In this document: positions 25,956 to 37,099 of the stretch, in pieces
Numbering within the stretch: position 1 is the stretch's first letter
Layout: each line of letters starts with the position of its first letter
From: Cordia subcordata
Taxonomy: Eukaryota; Streptophyta; Magnoliopsida; Boraginales; Cordiaceae
Reading direction: 5' to 3'
Length of the DNA: 64,000 bases
NCBI GenBank assembly: GCA_028554755.1
Contig: JAPTOF010000021.1
Location: 7,169,001 to 7,233,000, forward strand
Notes under the pieces: model-generated
The model's database searches: none
Seen by the model: only the letters and a program-made list of their open reading frames with translations
Told to the model about the DNA's origin: nothing
Program-made: the position numbers and the translations under genes

Positions 25956-26337
25956 TGAAGCTCATTAACTAGTTTGATTATTTCAACTGGCTCTTGAATA
26001 TTTCTGATTCCAAATTATTGCAAAGCTACACTATCAGTTGGTTTTTTGGAGCATTCATCTTTCTCATTTGGAAAGAGAGGAATCAATGTATCCACAGCAA
26101 CTTAGTTTTAATGGAGGAACAAAGTTTTTAAAATATTGAATTTGAGGTTAGAAGTAAGATGTATATGCTTAGGCAACCCAAAAGAAATCTCCCAAACTCT
26201 GCCATTCTTAATGCTTGGAACATTGATGAGACTCGCTTCTAATGCTGGCTTGCTTGGCCAGTTGTATCTCTTGTAAATCTTTTAATTAAATGGAAAAGGT
26301 TCTTTTCCATGAAAAAAAAAAATACTTGAACTCCATT

Positions 26338-26700
26338 ACCAATTTTCAAATTCTCCTAGGTCAGTTTAAATCTTCTTAGTTTTTTTTTAATTTATATTTT
26401 TTAGTATAGGTATTAATATATATTACAAAATAAAGCTAATACTATGAAAAAATTAAATAAATTAAGTGTAATGACATTTTTAATTAATTAAGTTATTAAC
26501 GAGGTAACATAATGATAATCATAAGGGTAACTGATTTGGCAAACAACCATTTAAAGAGAAATGGGTCGCCTTGCTCCGACGTGGGTTGCTTTGGCAATGA
26601 GACATACTTGAAAAGCAAGGGAGTTTGATACTGTGTGGTATTGGTCAAAGGCTCTTCAATGATCAAGTTAGGAATCTTATTGGAGAGGTAATAATTTTAT
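26338..26700. other. Intergenic spacer, nothing recognised
   Basis: AT-rich between the LINE and the next element relic. No open frame or terminal repeat of note. Confidence 0.4.
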
Positions 26701-27749
26701 AATATGTTAAAAACAGAAAAGTGTCTTACCTTGTTTTTTATGCATAAAGTCAATTCATAGAATATTCTCTGCGACACGCATGCCTTTACGGTGTGACAGA
26801 GTACTAGTCATGTGGAAGGGGCACATTGGGTCCTGTGGCATTGTCAGACACATGTGCATGTTCTCACAGAGAGTTTGGGTTATAGTGGGACTTGAGGGGC
26901 CAGGTCGTACCAAATCCCCGATCAAGAGCCCCTTTTAGTGATGAGCTTGGGGGGTCTAGTAACATGTTGATCGTTACTCTAATTGATATAGCCGGACCTA
27001 TGGGTTCATTGCTGAACTAATAGTACCTGATTTGCCATTCTTTACTCTTCTTTCAAGCATCCTTCCTCAAATTGGCCCGTGTTTTCAAACACTCGAAGCG
27101 TTCCTACACACATGTGTGTTTTACGCCCCTAACGCACCAACTGCAATCATCATAACTCTTTGAAACTCTGCAGAAGAGATTCTGTTGTAGTGGCGTCTCT
27201 TCGGTTTTCTCCTCATTTTCGAGGATGTGGAGGCCTATATAAAGGCCCATCCACCTCCATTTTTCCATTTAGTTTCTTTCTCTAGCCTCTTGCTTTCCCT
27301 GTTCTATCTCTTTCTCATTCACAACTAAAGAGTTTCCCTCTAGGGCCTTTTTCTCGATCATCCCTAACTCTTCCAAGTAGCTTTTAACTGGTCCAGGTAC
27401 AATGTTTCGCCTTCTTTTCTTTTAGTCATTTTTTCTTTCTCTCTCCATCAATTTTTCTTCCCCCTCTCCCCTTGTCGGCTTAGCATATACACGAGTAGAC
27501 GTCAAGGTCCTCTAATTTGGCTAAGAATAAGGAGGAAGTGTCTCCACCCCTTAGCCCTAGGTCTCTGTTATCTAATCTTAGGAGCCCTTTTGTCTTTGCC
27601 AAGGATCTTGAGGCTTTTGATAGTGGCCATTCCCCACTTTTTTAATATCTCTAGGTCGACTGATAATGCCGTTCTCAACTCTTTGGCCAAAGCTTTGCAT
27701 TGAACCCCTTTGAGGAAGAGTTAAATAAAGTCAGGGTTAGCTTGGATAT

Positions 27750-27750
<1 letters not shown>

Positions 27751-27799
<49 letters not shown>
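27751..27799. repeat. (TA)n microsatellite
   Basis: An uninterrupted run of TA dinucleotides of roughly 50 bp, inside the retroelement relic. Confidence 0.95.
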
Positions 27800-27801
<2 letters not shown>

Positions 27802-28540
27802 GAATGCCACCTTTGAAAGGGTTAAGGAACATTCTAATGAGGTTGCTCGCTCTAAGGATCGTGCAACACAAAGTGGTGAAGCCATTGTTTTGCTCTTGAT
27901 GTACGTGGCTCACCTTTGTTTAAAGATCTGGAGATGCTCTTTAATTGTTTATCCTGATGGCCTCACACCAACAAAGTCATGTTAGGCAACATAAAATTTT
28001 GTAGGGGTATCCTCGAAGGGTATGGTGTTCGAGCCCCTGATTTCGATGACTTTGCCTGTCTAGGCTTAGAGGAGAGATTGCTTTATATGAGGACTTATTT
28101 GCCATGGGTTTGAGGCTCTCCCTGTTCCAGTTCTTTGTAGACTACCTGAACCACTATGGCATTTGCCCCAGCCAGTTATGTCCGAACAGTTGGTGGCAAT
28201 GATTGTGTTTTACTCTTACCTTAAGGACAACGGCTTACCACCACCCTTAAGCTCTTCTATAGGCTGATGTAAAATAGAGGCTTCAGGTGGTACTATGCGT
28301 TGGCCCAAAACAATAGAAAATTCTTGAAGGGAAACCTATCCTCTCACAAGGGTTGGTATCAGAAGTGTCTTTGTTACTAGTCTGGAACTATGGGGTGTCA
28401 ATACTGAATGGGCGCAATTAGACCTTCGGACCTGAGAGAACTCAATAAAAAGCCCTTCTTAACTAGTGAAGAGAAAAAGGCCTTTAAGGTGTTAAAGGAA
28501 CATGGGGACCCAGTTGTACCCCGACTTCTAAGTGTTAGAG

Positions 28541-28900
28541 TTACCACCTCATCTAAAAGCTTAAGCTTGTAGAGAGGATATTGGTTTATTAATTTATTGT
28601 GTTAACACACCCCCTCACGTGCAGCGTAATTTATAGGGAGGATATTGGTTTATAATTTGTAGGGAGGATATTGGTTTATTAATTTATTGTGTTAACACGC
28701 CCCCTCACGTGCAACGTAATTTGTTTAAAGTTTGCACATGAATAATTTAATATTTTTTTTAAATGGGCGGCGGTATAAATCGAACCTATGTTGTTTGGCT
28801 TCCAGACTCTGATACTATGTTAGAGTTACCATCTCATATAAAAACTTAAACTTATAGAGAGGGTATTGATTTATTAATTTATTGTGTTAACACTAAGCCC
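28541..28900. repeat. Interspersed repeat with internal direct duplications
   Basis: The phrase AGGATATTGGTTTATTAATT followed by TATTGTGTTAACAC and CCCCCTCACGTGCA occurs at about 28576 and again at about 28665, and a third, shorter version begins near 28858. The outer phrase GTTAGAGTTACC occurs at 28543 and 28820. On the minus strand the right part contains TAGTATCAGAGTCTGG and GGTTCGATTTATACC, the second resembling a Pol III B box, so a SINE-like origin is possible but unproven. It splits the retroelement relic. Confidence 0.55.
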
Positions 28901-28984
28901 CGGAGAAAGTTAGAGCTTTGGGGTTGTATCCTGATTGTTATCCTTGGCCTTCAAATAAAGAATAAGAGGGTTGAGAACTTATTC

Positions 28985-29460
28985 CTAACCTTTACACCTT
29001 GTTTGGATTGAGGGGAGTGGGAGGAAAGGAAAGGGAAGGGAGGGTTTTTTGTATCCCCTCCATTGTTTATTTTGGAATGATTGGGAGGGGAAGGGAAATA
29101 AGAGGAAAAACAAAAACCCCCCATCCCCCTAATTTTTCAACCCTCCAAATTAGGGTGATTTGGGGGGAGGGGATTCTTCCATATTGTGTAACGACAATTA
29201 TGACCCTAATCTTTATTTTAATTACAATTGAATGTGATATATAAACAAAATTAAAAAATGGCACATAAGTAAATTTATATAAAAATTTTACCCTTTCCTC
29301 TCATTTCCTTCCAATCCAAGCACAAAATTTTCAAAATTCTTTATGATCTTTTTCCCTACAAAAAAACTTTAATCCAAACATAAATTACATATTTCTTCTC
29401 CTTTCTTTTATAAGTCTTTCCTTTCCTTTTCTTTATTAAATTTCCAACAAACCCTTAGTG
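28985..29460. mobile_element. Possible MITE with G-rich and C-rich ends
   Basis: Left end TTACACCTTGTTTGGATTGA and right end CCAACAAACCCTTAGTG form a weak inverted repeat (CTTGTTTGG against GGGTTTGTTGG), each next to TTA, the target duplication favoured by PIF/Harbinger elements. The left arm is rich in GGGAGG and the right arm in CCTTTCC, so the copy could fold into a hairpin. No coding sequence of its own. Confidence 0.4.
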
Positions 29461-30445
29461 TTCACTTTTTTTGTTTCATCTTTTTCGTATCGGGCGCTAA
29501 CTTTCTTTTCACTTGCAGCCATGTCAAACTAGCGAGGTCGAGGAGGGGCAACCAAGCCGAACTGCAAAGGAGCCTATGCGAACGCCTCCAACAGTAACAA
29601 CCACCCCTGCGAAGGTGGGGACTGCGGTTCTGCCTCACAGTTTGCCAATCACCCTTGTGACTGGGGACAAAGCACCCCGTTGACTTGACAAAATTTTCTG
29701 ATAATGAGTCGTGAGCATCAACCTCTGAGTCTGAGGAGACTAGTTAGGGGGCCCCGTGGCACTGACGGGGCTGAGTGATTTAGGGCAACGGAGGCCAAGA
29801 GCCAACCATGAGTAGCTGACCAGTAACGAGATGTCCCTATGGTTAACATTAGAGAGGGGTGAGGCAATACTGTAGCGCCCCGATCACCAGCATCAGGACA
29901 TCAGTGCTCTGCCTCTCACTGGCGACATTGAAAGACCGCATAAGTCCCTTGTCTTTTCTTTTTTTTTTTTTTTAACTAAAAAAGATTTTAATTACTTTCT
30001 TAGCCTCCTAGGAGTGTAACTTTAACATGTCGCCTTCTTAGATTCACACTCTCTTGAAGGAAAGTCTCGATCACATTCACTCAATGGAGGTGACCTTATT
30101 ACTACAGCCGAAGCTACCAAGGTGACGAAGCTAAAGGAGGACGTAGAGAAATTGAAGATGGGTGTAACCGATGCGCGGTGACCCCGTGTCGAGGTCTATA
30201 GCCCAAACCAAAAGCATAAGACTAATATGGATACTAAAGAGGTTCAGGTGAACCAACTCAAGTGTACGATCAATACTCAGTGCACCGGCTTGGAAACGAA
30301 GAATGAAGAGATCTCAAAGTTCTTGTTGCTAAGAAGAAGACGCATCAGGAAGCTGTTAAGCACATCAAGACCTTGAAGAAGAAGAGGGAAGATTTCATTG
30401 TTCCGTACAAGAAAACGGGACTTTATAATTCATCTTTTACCTTGT

Positions 30446-31917
30446 TTAAGTCCTAAAACCACTCCTTTCCAAAACTTTTATAGTACATCTCGATTTGGAG
30501 TATTAACTATGAAATTTAATGTATTGTATCTTAATTTGTGTTGTTGATCATGATATATATGATTGAAAATATAATTAATTTTAGATTTTAATATGTCACT
30601 TTTTTTAAAATATATTTAGATAAATAAATGGACACTATAGACCTAACATGAGTGATCCCCCAACTAATATTTACAGAGAGAGGATACAAGGTTGGTTTGG
30701 ATTAGCTTTTTTCAAAATGCTTTTTCTTAAAACCTTTGAAAAAAAAATTTTTTTTTCTAGAAGCTAGGTGTTGTATACTCACAAAAATCTAAAGCTGTTT
30801 TCTAGAAAAATTTTCTATAGAAAATAGAAAAATTGTTCACTAACCAAAGTTTTATAAATTAAAAACTACAAAACAGTTTTCTAAGTTTTTCAAATTAAAG
30901 AAGAGTTGTGGGAAACAACTTTAAGTTGTTATTCAGAGTTCAATAAAAGTGGAGTGTTTTTTGACAATTCTCTACATAAAAAAATACTCCTAAAAATCAG
31001 GGACTCTGATTTAGCGATCCTGGGTTCAATTTACCTTAGTTTACCTTTGGTATGTTTGAATGGCCTGGAATGGAATGGCTATTCTAACTTCTAATTTCTT
31101 TCTTTTGTTTAGTAGGATTAATTAAAGTTAAAAAGCCCAAAACTGTGAAATGACTTTTCTTTGAAAAGACTACTAAAACTTATTCCTCATCTAGACCCAA
31201 GGATTGAGTATTCCAGCTTAGTAGAAACCAATAAAAAATAAAGTTAAATCACAAAAATAATTTATTCCCCATATACCATTTTACAAATTCTGAATCGTTA
31301 CTAAAAATGAAAAAAAGTTAACAATTGTAAATTCTAAAAGCTTGAAAAGTTAAAACAAATAACAAGTTAAAAAGTTAAAAAATCTGAACAATTAAAGATA
31401 AAAAATTGAAAAATTAAAAATACATATGTATCTTTCATTTTTTGACTTCTTTCTAGTTGAAAACATGTGTATTTTTACTACATGGTTAACTTTTTTTTCT
31501 CTCAATTATGTTAAAAAAAAGTAAATAAATGGATATATAGTGTTAAAATAAAAAATGATAGAATAAGTAATATTATATTTTGTTGCCATCAAAGCAGTAG
31601 CAGAATATTTTAGTTCATATTAATATTATGTAAAATTAATAGTCATGCATAAAGTCAAATTTGCCAAATCAAAGATCAAATGTATTTTGGTTAATGGAAT
31701 TAATTTTCCTTACCTTCAAACTCGTTAAAATAATTTTACAAAACATATAAAATAAAATGAGCATTCCATTATAATATTTTTATGGTTTTAACCAACACAA
31801 GAAAAAGAATAAGTATTCCATAAGGATTCTACTTGAATGATCATTTTGTTTTAAGTAATTTCATAATACTAAACAAGCCATTATTGTCTTATTTTTTTCG
31901 TACTTTCTTTTTCTTTT
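30446..31917. other. AT-rich intergenic DNA, possible degraded MITE
   Basis: No gene. A weakly palindromic pair, TGGTATGTTTGAATGGCCTG at about 31048 and ATACTAAACAAGCCATTATT at about 31867, could mark an old MITE of about 0.8 kb, but no target duplication was confirmed. Confidence 0.35.
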
Positions 31918-33663
31918 TAACTTCACCTATTTTTTTTTTTTTGTGGAGTAAGTAAGAAATTATTCAATGCAATTTTGGTGCAGACCAATTCTAAACCCTT
32001 CAAGCCCACACAAATATAGCTATACAAATCGAAAGACAAAGCTTAAGGGGTATAGTAATCAACAACAAAGGTTATAACCCAATTACAAGAGAATTTTCCG
32101 AGTATCCAAGTTGAGAAAATAAATCAAACGAGGAAGAAAAAAGAAACAAGAGAAAAACAATCAAGTACTCGGGATGGGAGGAGATGTTTCTATCTTGCCC
32201 AAGGGACCATCATCCTTAGCGTCTTCAAGTTTATCCTCTCTTGCAAAACTATTCTATCCAATTCGCTCACTCGAATCATCAATTCCATCTTCAATCTTCT
32301 TAAATTGTGTGGTATTCACATCAACCTCATATCCTTCTTCATGTTGGGCCTTTTTGTCATTCTCTTTATTTGAGGCATCTATTTCCATTCTCAATGATGC
32401 TTGATCCTAAACATTAATGGCATCTTCATTTGGATTTAGGGCGATAAAGCAGATTTTGAACAATTGGACTCCTCGGACAAGGGACTCAAGGGTCTTGAGT
32501 CACATTTGATGTTTCTTTTACCATAACATTGGTATCTTGAAAAGGGGTGGCATTAGCAACTTCCTTTCAAATTTTCCTAAGCCAGACATTCTTCCAATCG
32601 TCCCTATTTTTCTCAACTCTTTTCTCATTCCTCAAAGCATGATTGTGAGTCATCTGAGGGCAAGATTTTGTGGGATGGTCAACAACATTGCAATGAGAGC
32701 AAACAAGTGGTTTCCATGCATGTTCAATATCAATCTTTGCCCATTCTCCATTTCGAAGTTTGACATGTGTAAAGTCGGGTAAATCTTTGGAAAGATTCAT
32801 ATCAACACAAATGCGTGCAAAATCCACAAATGTACGGGATTCCGTAAGCTTATCCATTTGTAATAGAACCCCAAGAGTGCTCCCAATGTAGCTTAAACCT
32901 CTCCGGGTGATAAATAAGCATGGAACATTTTGAAGTTTAATCCATAAAGGGACTTTATCCCAAGAGAACTTGTGAATTTGGGCATTTGAACCACATTTTC
33001 TAAGTAAAAGGGGTCTATGATTCACATGCTATAATTTCTTCACATCCATATTGCATATTTCATCATTTTCAAATTTGAAAACAAAGAAACCATTTTCGGA
33101 TTAGAGAAAAAGAGGGGGATTTCCAACAAATTGTCCAATTAAGCAACAATTCCAATGACTACCACCCTCAATAAAAACTTCTTCTAGAGGAGTTGCATTT
33201 ACAAATTCATTTTCATTAAAGGAAGCAATGAAATCAAGTTTAATGGCATCTTGAAGCTTACCAATATAAGTGTGTTGCCAATCCATGTTGGAAGTCCATG
33301 CTCTGGTCACATTTTGTGGTTGACTTCTATGAGAATCTTGTGAACCTTGCCAATCCTTATTTGCATTACAAATAGTAGTGGGCCGCTGAAAAGTGTTTGA
33401 ATTGACCTGCCTGTGCATTTTTATGGAGTTTCCATTGCATTATCAAAGCTTTGATGCATGGATAGTTGAGTATGATGGTAAGGCCAACTTGAAATTGCAT
33501 GAGACAAAGGGGAAAGTCCTCAAATCTGGTTTGGTTGAAGTTGTTATGACCCTTGTACATGTTTGTTGCTACATTTGCACTTTGTGAGTCTTCAAAAAAT
33601 TGGTTGGATCGTGTTCCTAATGTATTCTGGAGAAAAGAATTATTAATAGTAATTTTTGGTAAG

Positions 33664-34301
33664 TGTTGGGTGAAACCCGCAAGTGCACAGAATCGTGACA
33701 AGTAATAAAGAATGAGTAAGAGTATCATCCCATGTTCCTATCCTCCTTCTCTCTAATGTGTTATATGTATATATGTATATATAGAGTTGTTAGCACCGCC
33801 TCAAGTTCACAAGTTTTCCATAAAGAGAGTTTTCTTTTTTCCAATTTGGTCTCCAATTTGTCTTCATTGTGGGCTTCACATATATTGACAAATTGCAAGA
33901 CCTTAGCTTCCTGTACAAGACACCCTTGCATTCTTTTGTAACAAGAACTATAAGTGGGCCCTATAGCACTTAATACACTTTGCCTTTTTTTTTCAATTTT
34001 TGTCCAGAATTTTGCAGTGCATTTTTCATAACTTAGGGTTTGAATTGGGTTAAGCACAAAAAATAGAAGTTGTAGGTGTTGAAGTTAGCTTTTTGTGGCC
34101 ACTTGAATTACCTCATTTTGACATCCGAGCAAAATGTTATGCCAAAAATACGAAGACTGCACAAAATTGTCCAAATTTTGTAACCTGTGAAAATTCTGAA
34201 AATAAAATCAAATAAGTTCACATTCATTCCAAAAATTTTTGAAAAACTAAAAATTAAGTTTAGAAAAAGTATAGAATTAAATAAAAAATATAAGCTCATC
34301 A
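33664..34301 (-). repeat. Gypsy 3' LTR, 638 bp
   Basis: On the plus strand it reads TGTTGGGTGAAACCCGCAAG to AAGCTCATCA. It is visibly diverged from its partner and has a shorter, interrupted TA tract at about 33764-33782. Confidence 0.9.
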
Positions 34302-36000
34302 AATACTCGTAAACTTAAATCTTGTTCGTCCTCGAGCAAAAGAACTAAACTTGAACTATGGATTGATTTCACAAAGTCGCCTCAGAGATTTCACATGTTA
34401 GAAGCTCAAAGGAGATTCAAGATATTGTCCAAGTTCAAGATCCAATTAAAACATCAGCAACACCTCAAATTGAATTCTTGGAGTGCGTGTGAATAACCAA
34501 TAACATAATCATGCTAGCAACTCAAAAGAATCCAATGCAAACCAGTGAATAATGAAACTGACATTGCCGAAGAATTTCTGAAACTCCACATTTTTTCTTC
34601 CATCTCTTTTTTCATAATTGTTTTTTTCTTGTTCTCCTCTTTTTTTTTCCATGAATTTTTTCTGTTCTTTTGTTTTTTAGTCTCTCGCTCTTTTCAAATA
34701 AACTCCATAGGCCTGCTTTTCCTACCAACTCCATTAATGTAGACAACACACTACCAAAGACCAATAGGACTTTTCAAGGGTTGTAATGTAAGGCTTAGGT
34801 AAGGGCTAACAAAAGAAAGGATAGAATAGGATTCACAAAAAAAGAACAAGAGAACTCAAATGAACCCCTTAATAAAGCACAAAACACCCTCAGTTGTAGC
34901 ACAAAAATAACAAAACATCACAACCTCTCTTTTTCACTTCTCAAATTCATCCCCTTCTTTTCAATTTTTTTTTCTCATGCTTTTTCACATATCATTCTAT
35001 TGGTCACACTCAAGCATAATTTTTTTTTTCTCTTAGCTTTTCCCTCTCAAACTCATTTTCTTTCTTCCTTTTCCTTGTAACTTGATAAACTTGAAGAACA
35101 AACAAAAAATTTTTCCAATTCTTTTACAATTATGGAGACTCTTAAAACAATCAACCTTTTTTTTTCTTTCTTCCTTTTTTCCAACATTGATTTGTAACAC
35201 TCAACAACTCAACTTTCTTTGGAACCCTTCAACAACTCTTACCATTATGCTTCAAAATGGAGCAAATAAGTTCTCTTGCAAAGGTAAGAATAAAGAATGT
35301 AATAGTCAAAGGGTCAAGGATAATAAGGTTTAACATATAAAGGCTCATGCATATAAAGGCTCAAAGGGGTTACTAGGGATAAATAACAAGGGTTAGGCTT
35401 GAAAGGCTCAAATGATCCAAAGATGGCCTAAATCATCTCCCTAATAGTGTATTGTCTAGGATTTCGCCTCGAGTGGTACTCAATCAGGTTCTAGAGTTCA
35501 AATATACAATCAAGAACAAAATTCCTCACTTTTCAGCAACATCTCTCAATCAACAAATTCCAGAAAAGCTAAACAATGACATGTCAATAGTTCTATGCTC
35601 AAGATTGTTCAAGAAACTCAATCAAGATAAACTAACATCCAAATTAGATAGGAATAAAAAAATAGTGTCAATAATCTACAAGAACTAATTCGAATCTCAA
35701 CCATGTTCTTATCATCGGCATATGAACCAAACCACAATAAAACCACAAAACAAATTTTTTTATTTTTTTGAATTTTTTTCAAAATTTTTTTCCTTTTCAA
35801 AGAAAATTTCCCCACCCCTAAACTTAAACATAACAAAGAAATAAACTAAAGTACAATGATAAAAAATCAATTGAAAAGAAAGGAAAAGAAATCAAACTTG
35901 GGTTGCCTTGCAAGAAGCGTTTCTTTATGGTCATTAGCTTGACTATGTAAAAATCTTCAATGCTGAGGATTTGGAAGGGGATAAGTGACCCCTTTGTGCA
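34302..36000 (-). other. Gypsy 3' non-coding region
   Basis: A and T rich with long pyrimidine runs on the plus strand (polypurine on the coding strand). It holds no conserved frame; plant gypsy elements of this type often carry a long untranslated tract between pol and the 3' LTR. The phrase CTTGTTCGTCCTCGAGCAAA near 34320 is typical of that position. Confidence 0.6.
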
Positions 36001-36601
36001 CATCTTCACCAGTCCTTCGTGATTTGGGTTTGCATGGCAAGAGATTGAGACATGAATTATCGAGTAACACTATGTGTCCAACCTTTAAATCTTTCTTTTA
36101 AGGTCTCAATTTTAACAATTTATTAGTTTGCACATCAGCACTAACATTCATAAGAAAAGTGTTATTCTTCTCTAAGTATGCATACCTAAGATATGGTTGT
36201 AATGACTTTAACTCAAGAGTTGGTGCTTGCTTAATTTGAGGTGGATGACCATGCTTGCTTTTATCCAACTTCTTAATTAGAGTCATTCTTGGATTAGGCC
36301 TTTGTTGTGAAGCTTTTAGAAACTGTTTCATGGTTGCAATCTCTTCATTTCTGTCATCTAATGAAGTTAAGTCGACTTTGCAGCAACTATTTGTGGAAGA
36401 AGGGGATTTGCCTACCTTAAACAAATTGAACTCAACTTTCTCCTCTTCTATTTTTAAGGTTAACTTACCATTCTTCACATTTATTATTGCTCCTTCCGTA
36501 GCCAAGAATGGTCGCCCTAGGATAAGAGGAATCTCAATATCTTCTTCCATCTCCAGCACAATAAATTCTATTGGGATAAAGAACTTTCCAAATTTAACCA
36601 A
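36001..36601 (-). pseudogene. Protease end fused to integrase C-terminal remnant
   Basis: Minus-strand frame with IPLILGRPFLATEGAIINVK (protease C-terminal half, about 36470-36530), then LRYAYLEKNNTF and VSADVQTNKLLKLRP, which are the residues normally found just before reverse transcriptase. Within a few codons of this point the sequence reads LKVGHIVLLDNSCLNLLPCK (about 36030-36090), which belongs to the end of integrase. The whole RT, RNase H and integrase core is missing between them, pointing to an internal deletion near 36095. Confidence 0.75.
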
Positions 36602-36939
36602 AACATTTCCAATATCCCAATAGGAAATTTGATGGATCTATTTGCCAACTGTAAGGAAACTATAGTAGGTCTGAGCTCTTTAAGTCCAAGTTTCCTGGAA
36701 ATAGACAAAGGCATAACTGAAACACTAGCACCCAAGTCACACAAAGCTTTAGAAAAATTAACATTTCCAATAGTACAAGGAATAGAAAAACTCTCTAGAT
36801 CCTTAAGCTTTGGTGGAAGCTTGTTTTGAATTATTGTGCTACACTCCTCAGTAAGTGCCACCGTCTTGTAGTCCTCTAATTTTCTTTTATTAGACATGAT
36901 TTCTTTTAGGAACTTTGCGTAAGTCAGAATTTGCGCCAA
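36568..36939 (-). pseudogene. Gypsy protease N-terminal half
   Basis: Frame with YAKFLKEIMSNKRKLEDY, ALTEECSTIIQNKLPPK, then FSIPCTIGNVNFSKALCDLG and ASVSVMPLSI. The DLGAS form of the aspartic protease active site is usual in this plant gypsy group. It runs into the next frame near 36600 by a frameshift. Confidence 0.85.
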
Positions 36940-37099
36940 AGCATCTACAAAAGGAATGTTAATGTGAAGTTGCTAAAGATATTTAAAAACTTTTCAAATT
37001 GCTTATCAAGCTTCTTATGCTTCAAACGTTGCGAAAAGGCATTGGAGGCACATATGGCTTGACTTGCGATGGAGCTGGTGTTTCCTTCTCTTCTTCAAC

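Larger units (their letters stand above)
20977..25960 (+). mobile_element. Ty1/Copia LTR retrotransposon, complete but inactivated
   Basis: The element is 20982-25955 (4974 bp) with LTRs 20982-21234 and 25702-25955, both TGTTAG to CAACA. Target duplication TGAAG lies at 20977-20981 and 25956-25960. A primer binding site TGGTATTAGAGC follows the 5' LTR and a polypurine tract GAGGGGGGA precedes the 3' LTR. The domain order gag, protease, integrase, reverse transcriptase, RNase H defines Copia. By eye the LTRs differ at about 8 substitutions and one 1-bp indel over about 253 bp (about 3%), so the insertion is moderately young and post-dates the host LINE. Confidence 0.95.
18199..26337 (+). mobile_element. 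5'-truncated L1-type LINE, interrupted by a Copia element
   Basis: The LINE body runs 18213-26323 and ends in a short poly(A) tract at about 26311-26322. Flanking duplications are ACTTGAACTCAATT at 18199-18212 and ACTTGAACTCCATT at 26324-26337 (13 of 14 identical). Without the Copia insertion (20982-25955 plus its 5-bp duplication) the LINE is about 3.1 kb. It starts inside the endonuclease domain, so it is 5'-truncated, as usual for target-primed reverse transcription. Its sequence continues on both sides of the Copia element. Confidence 0.9.
26700..30445 (+). mobile_element. Relic of a putative gypsy-type (PF04195-like) retroelement
   Basis: The stretch 27100-27420 looks like the promoter half of an LTR, with a TATA box in CCTATATAAAGGCCC at about 27232-27246. 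Downstream, decayed plus-strand frames read LEERLLYMRTYL, FFVDYLNHYGICP-like, CPNSWW and NRGFRWYYALAQNN between 28060 and 28330, the layout of the plant putative gypsy type transposon family (PF04195). A coiled-coil-like tail (KVTKLKEDVEKLK, NEEISKF) follows at 30120-30330. Several small repeats interrupt it. Termini and target duplication were not found. Confidence 0.5.

Noticed and set aside
28780..28800. tRNA gene suggested by GGTTCGATTTATACC on the minus strand
   Set aside because: No cloverleaf arms or anticodon loop could be folded around it; at most a SINE-derived B box.
29067..29264. Small proteins encoded around 29.0-29.26 kb on both strands
   Set aside because: They come from the G-rich arm of a MITE-like repeat and have no coding features.
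32567..33025. Host gene for a CCHC zinc-finger protein on the minus strand
   Set aside because: The order DUF4283 then zf-CCHC_4, the poly(A) tail and the 12-bp duplications identify it as ORF1 of a LINE.
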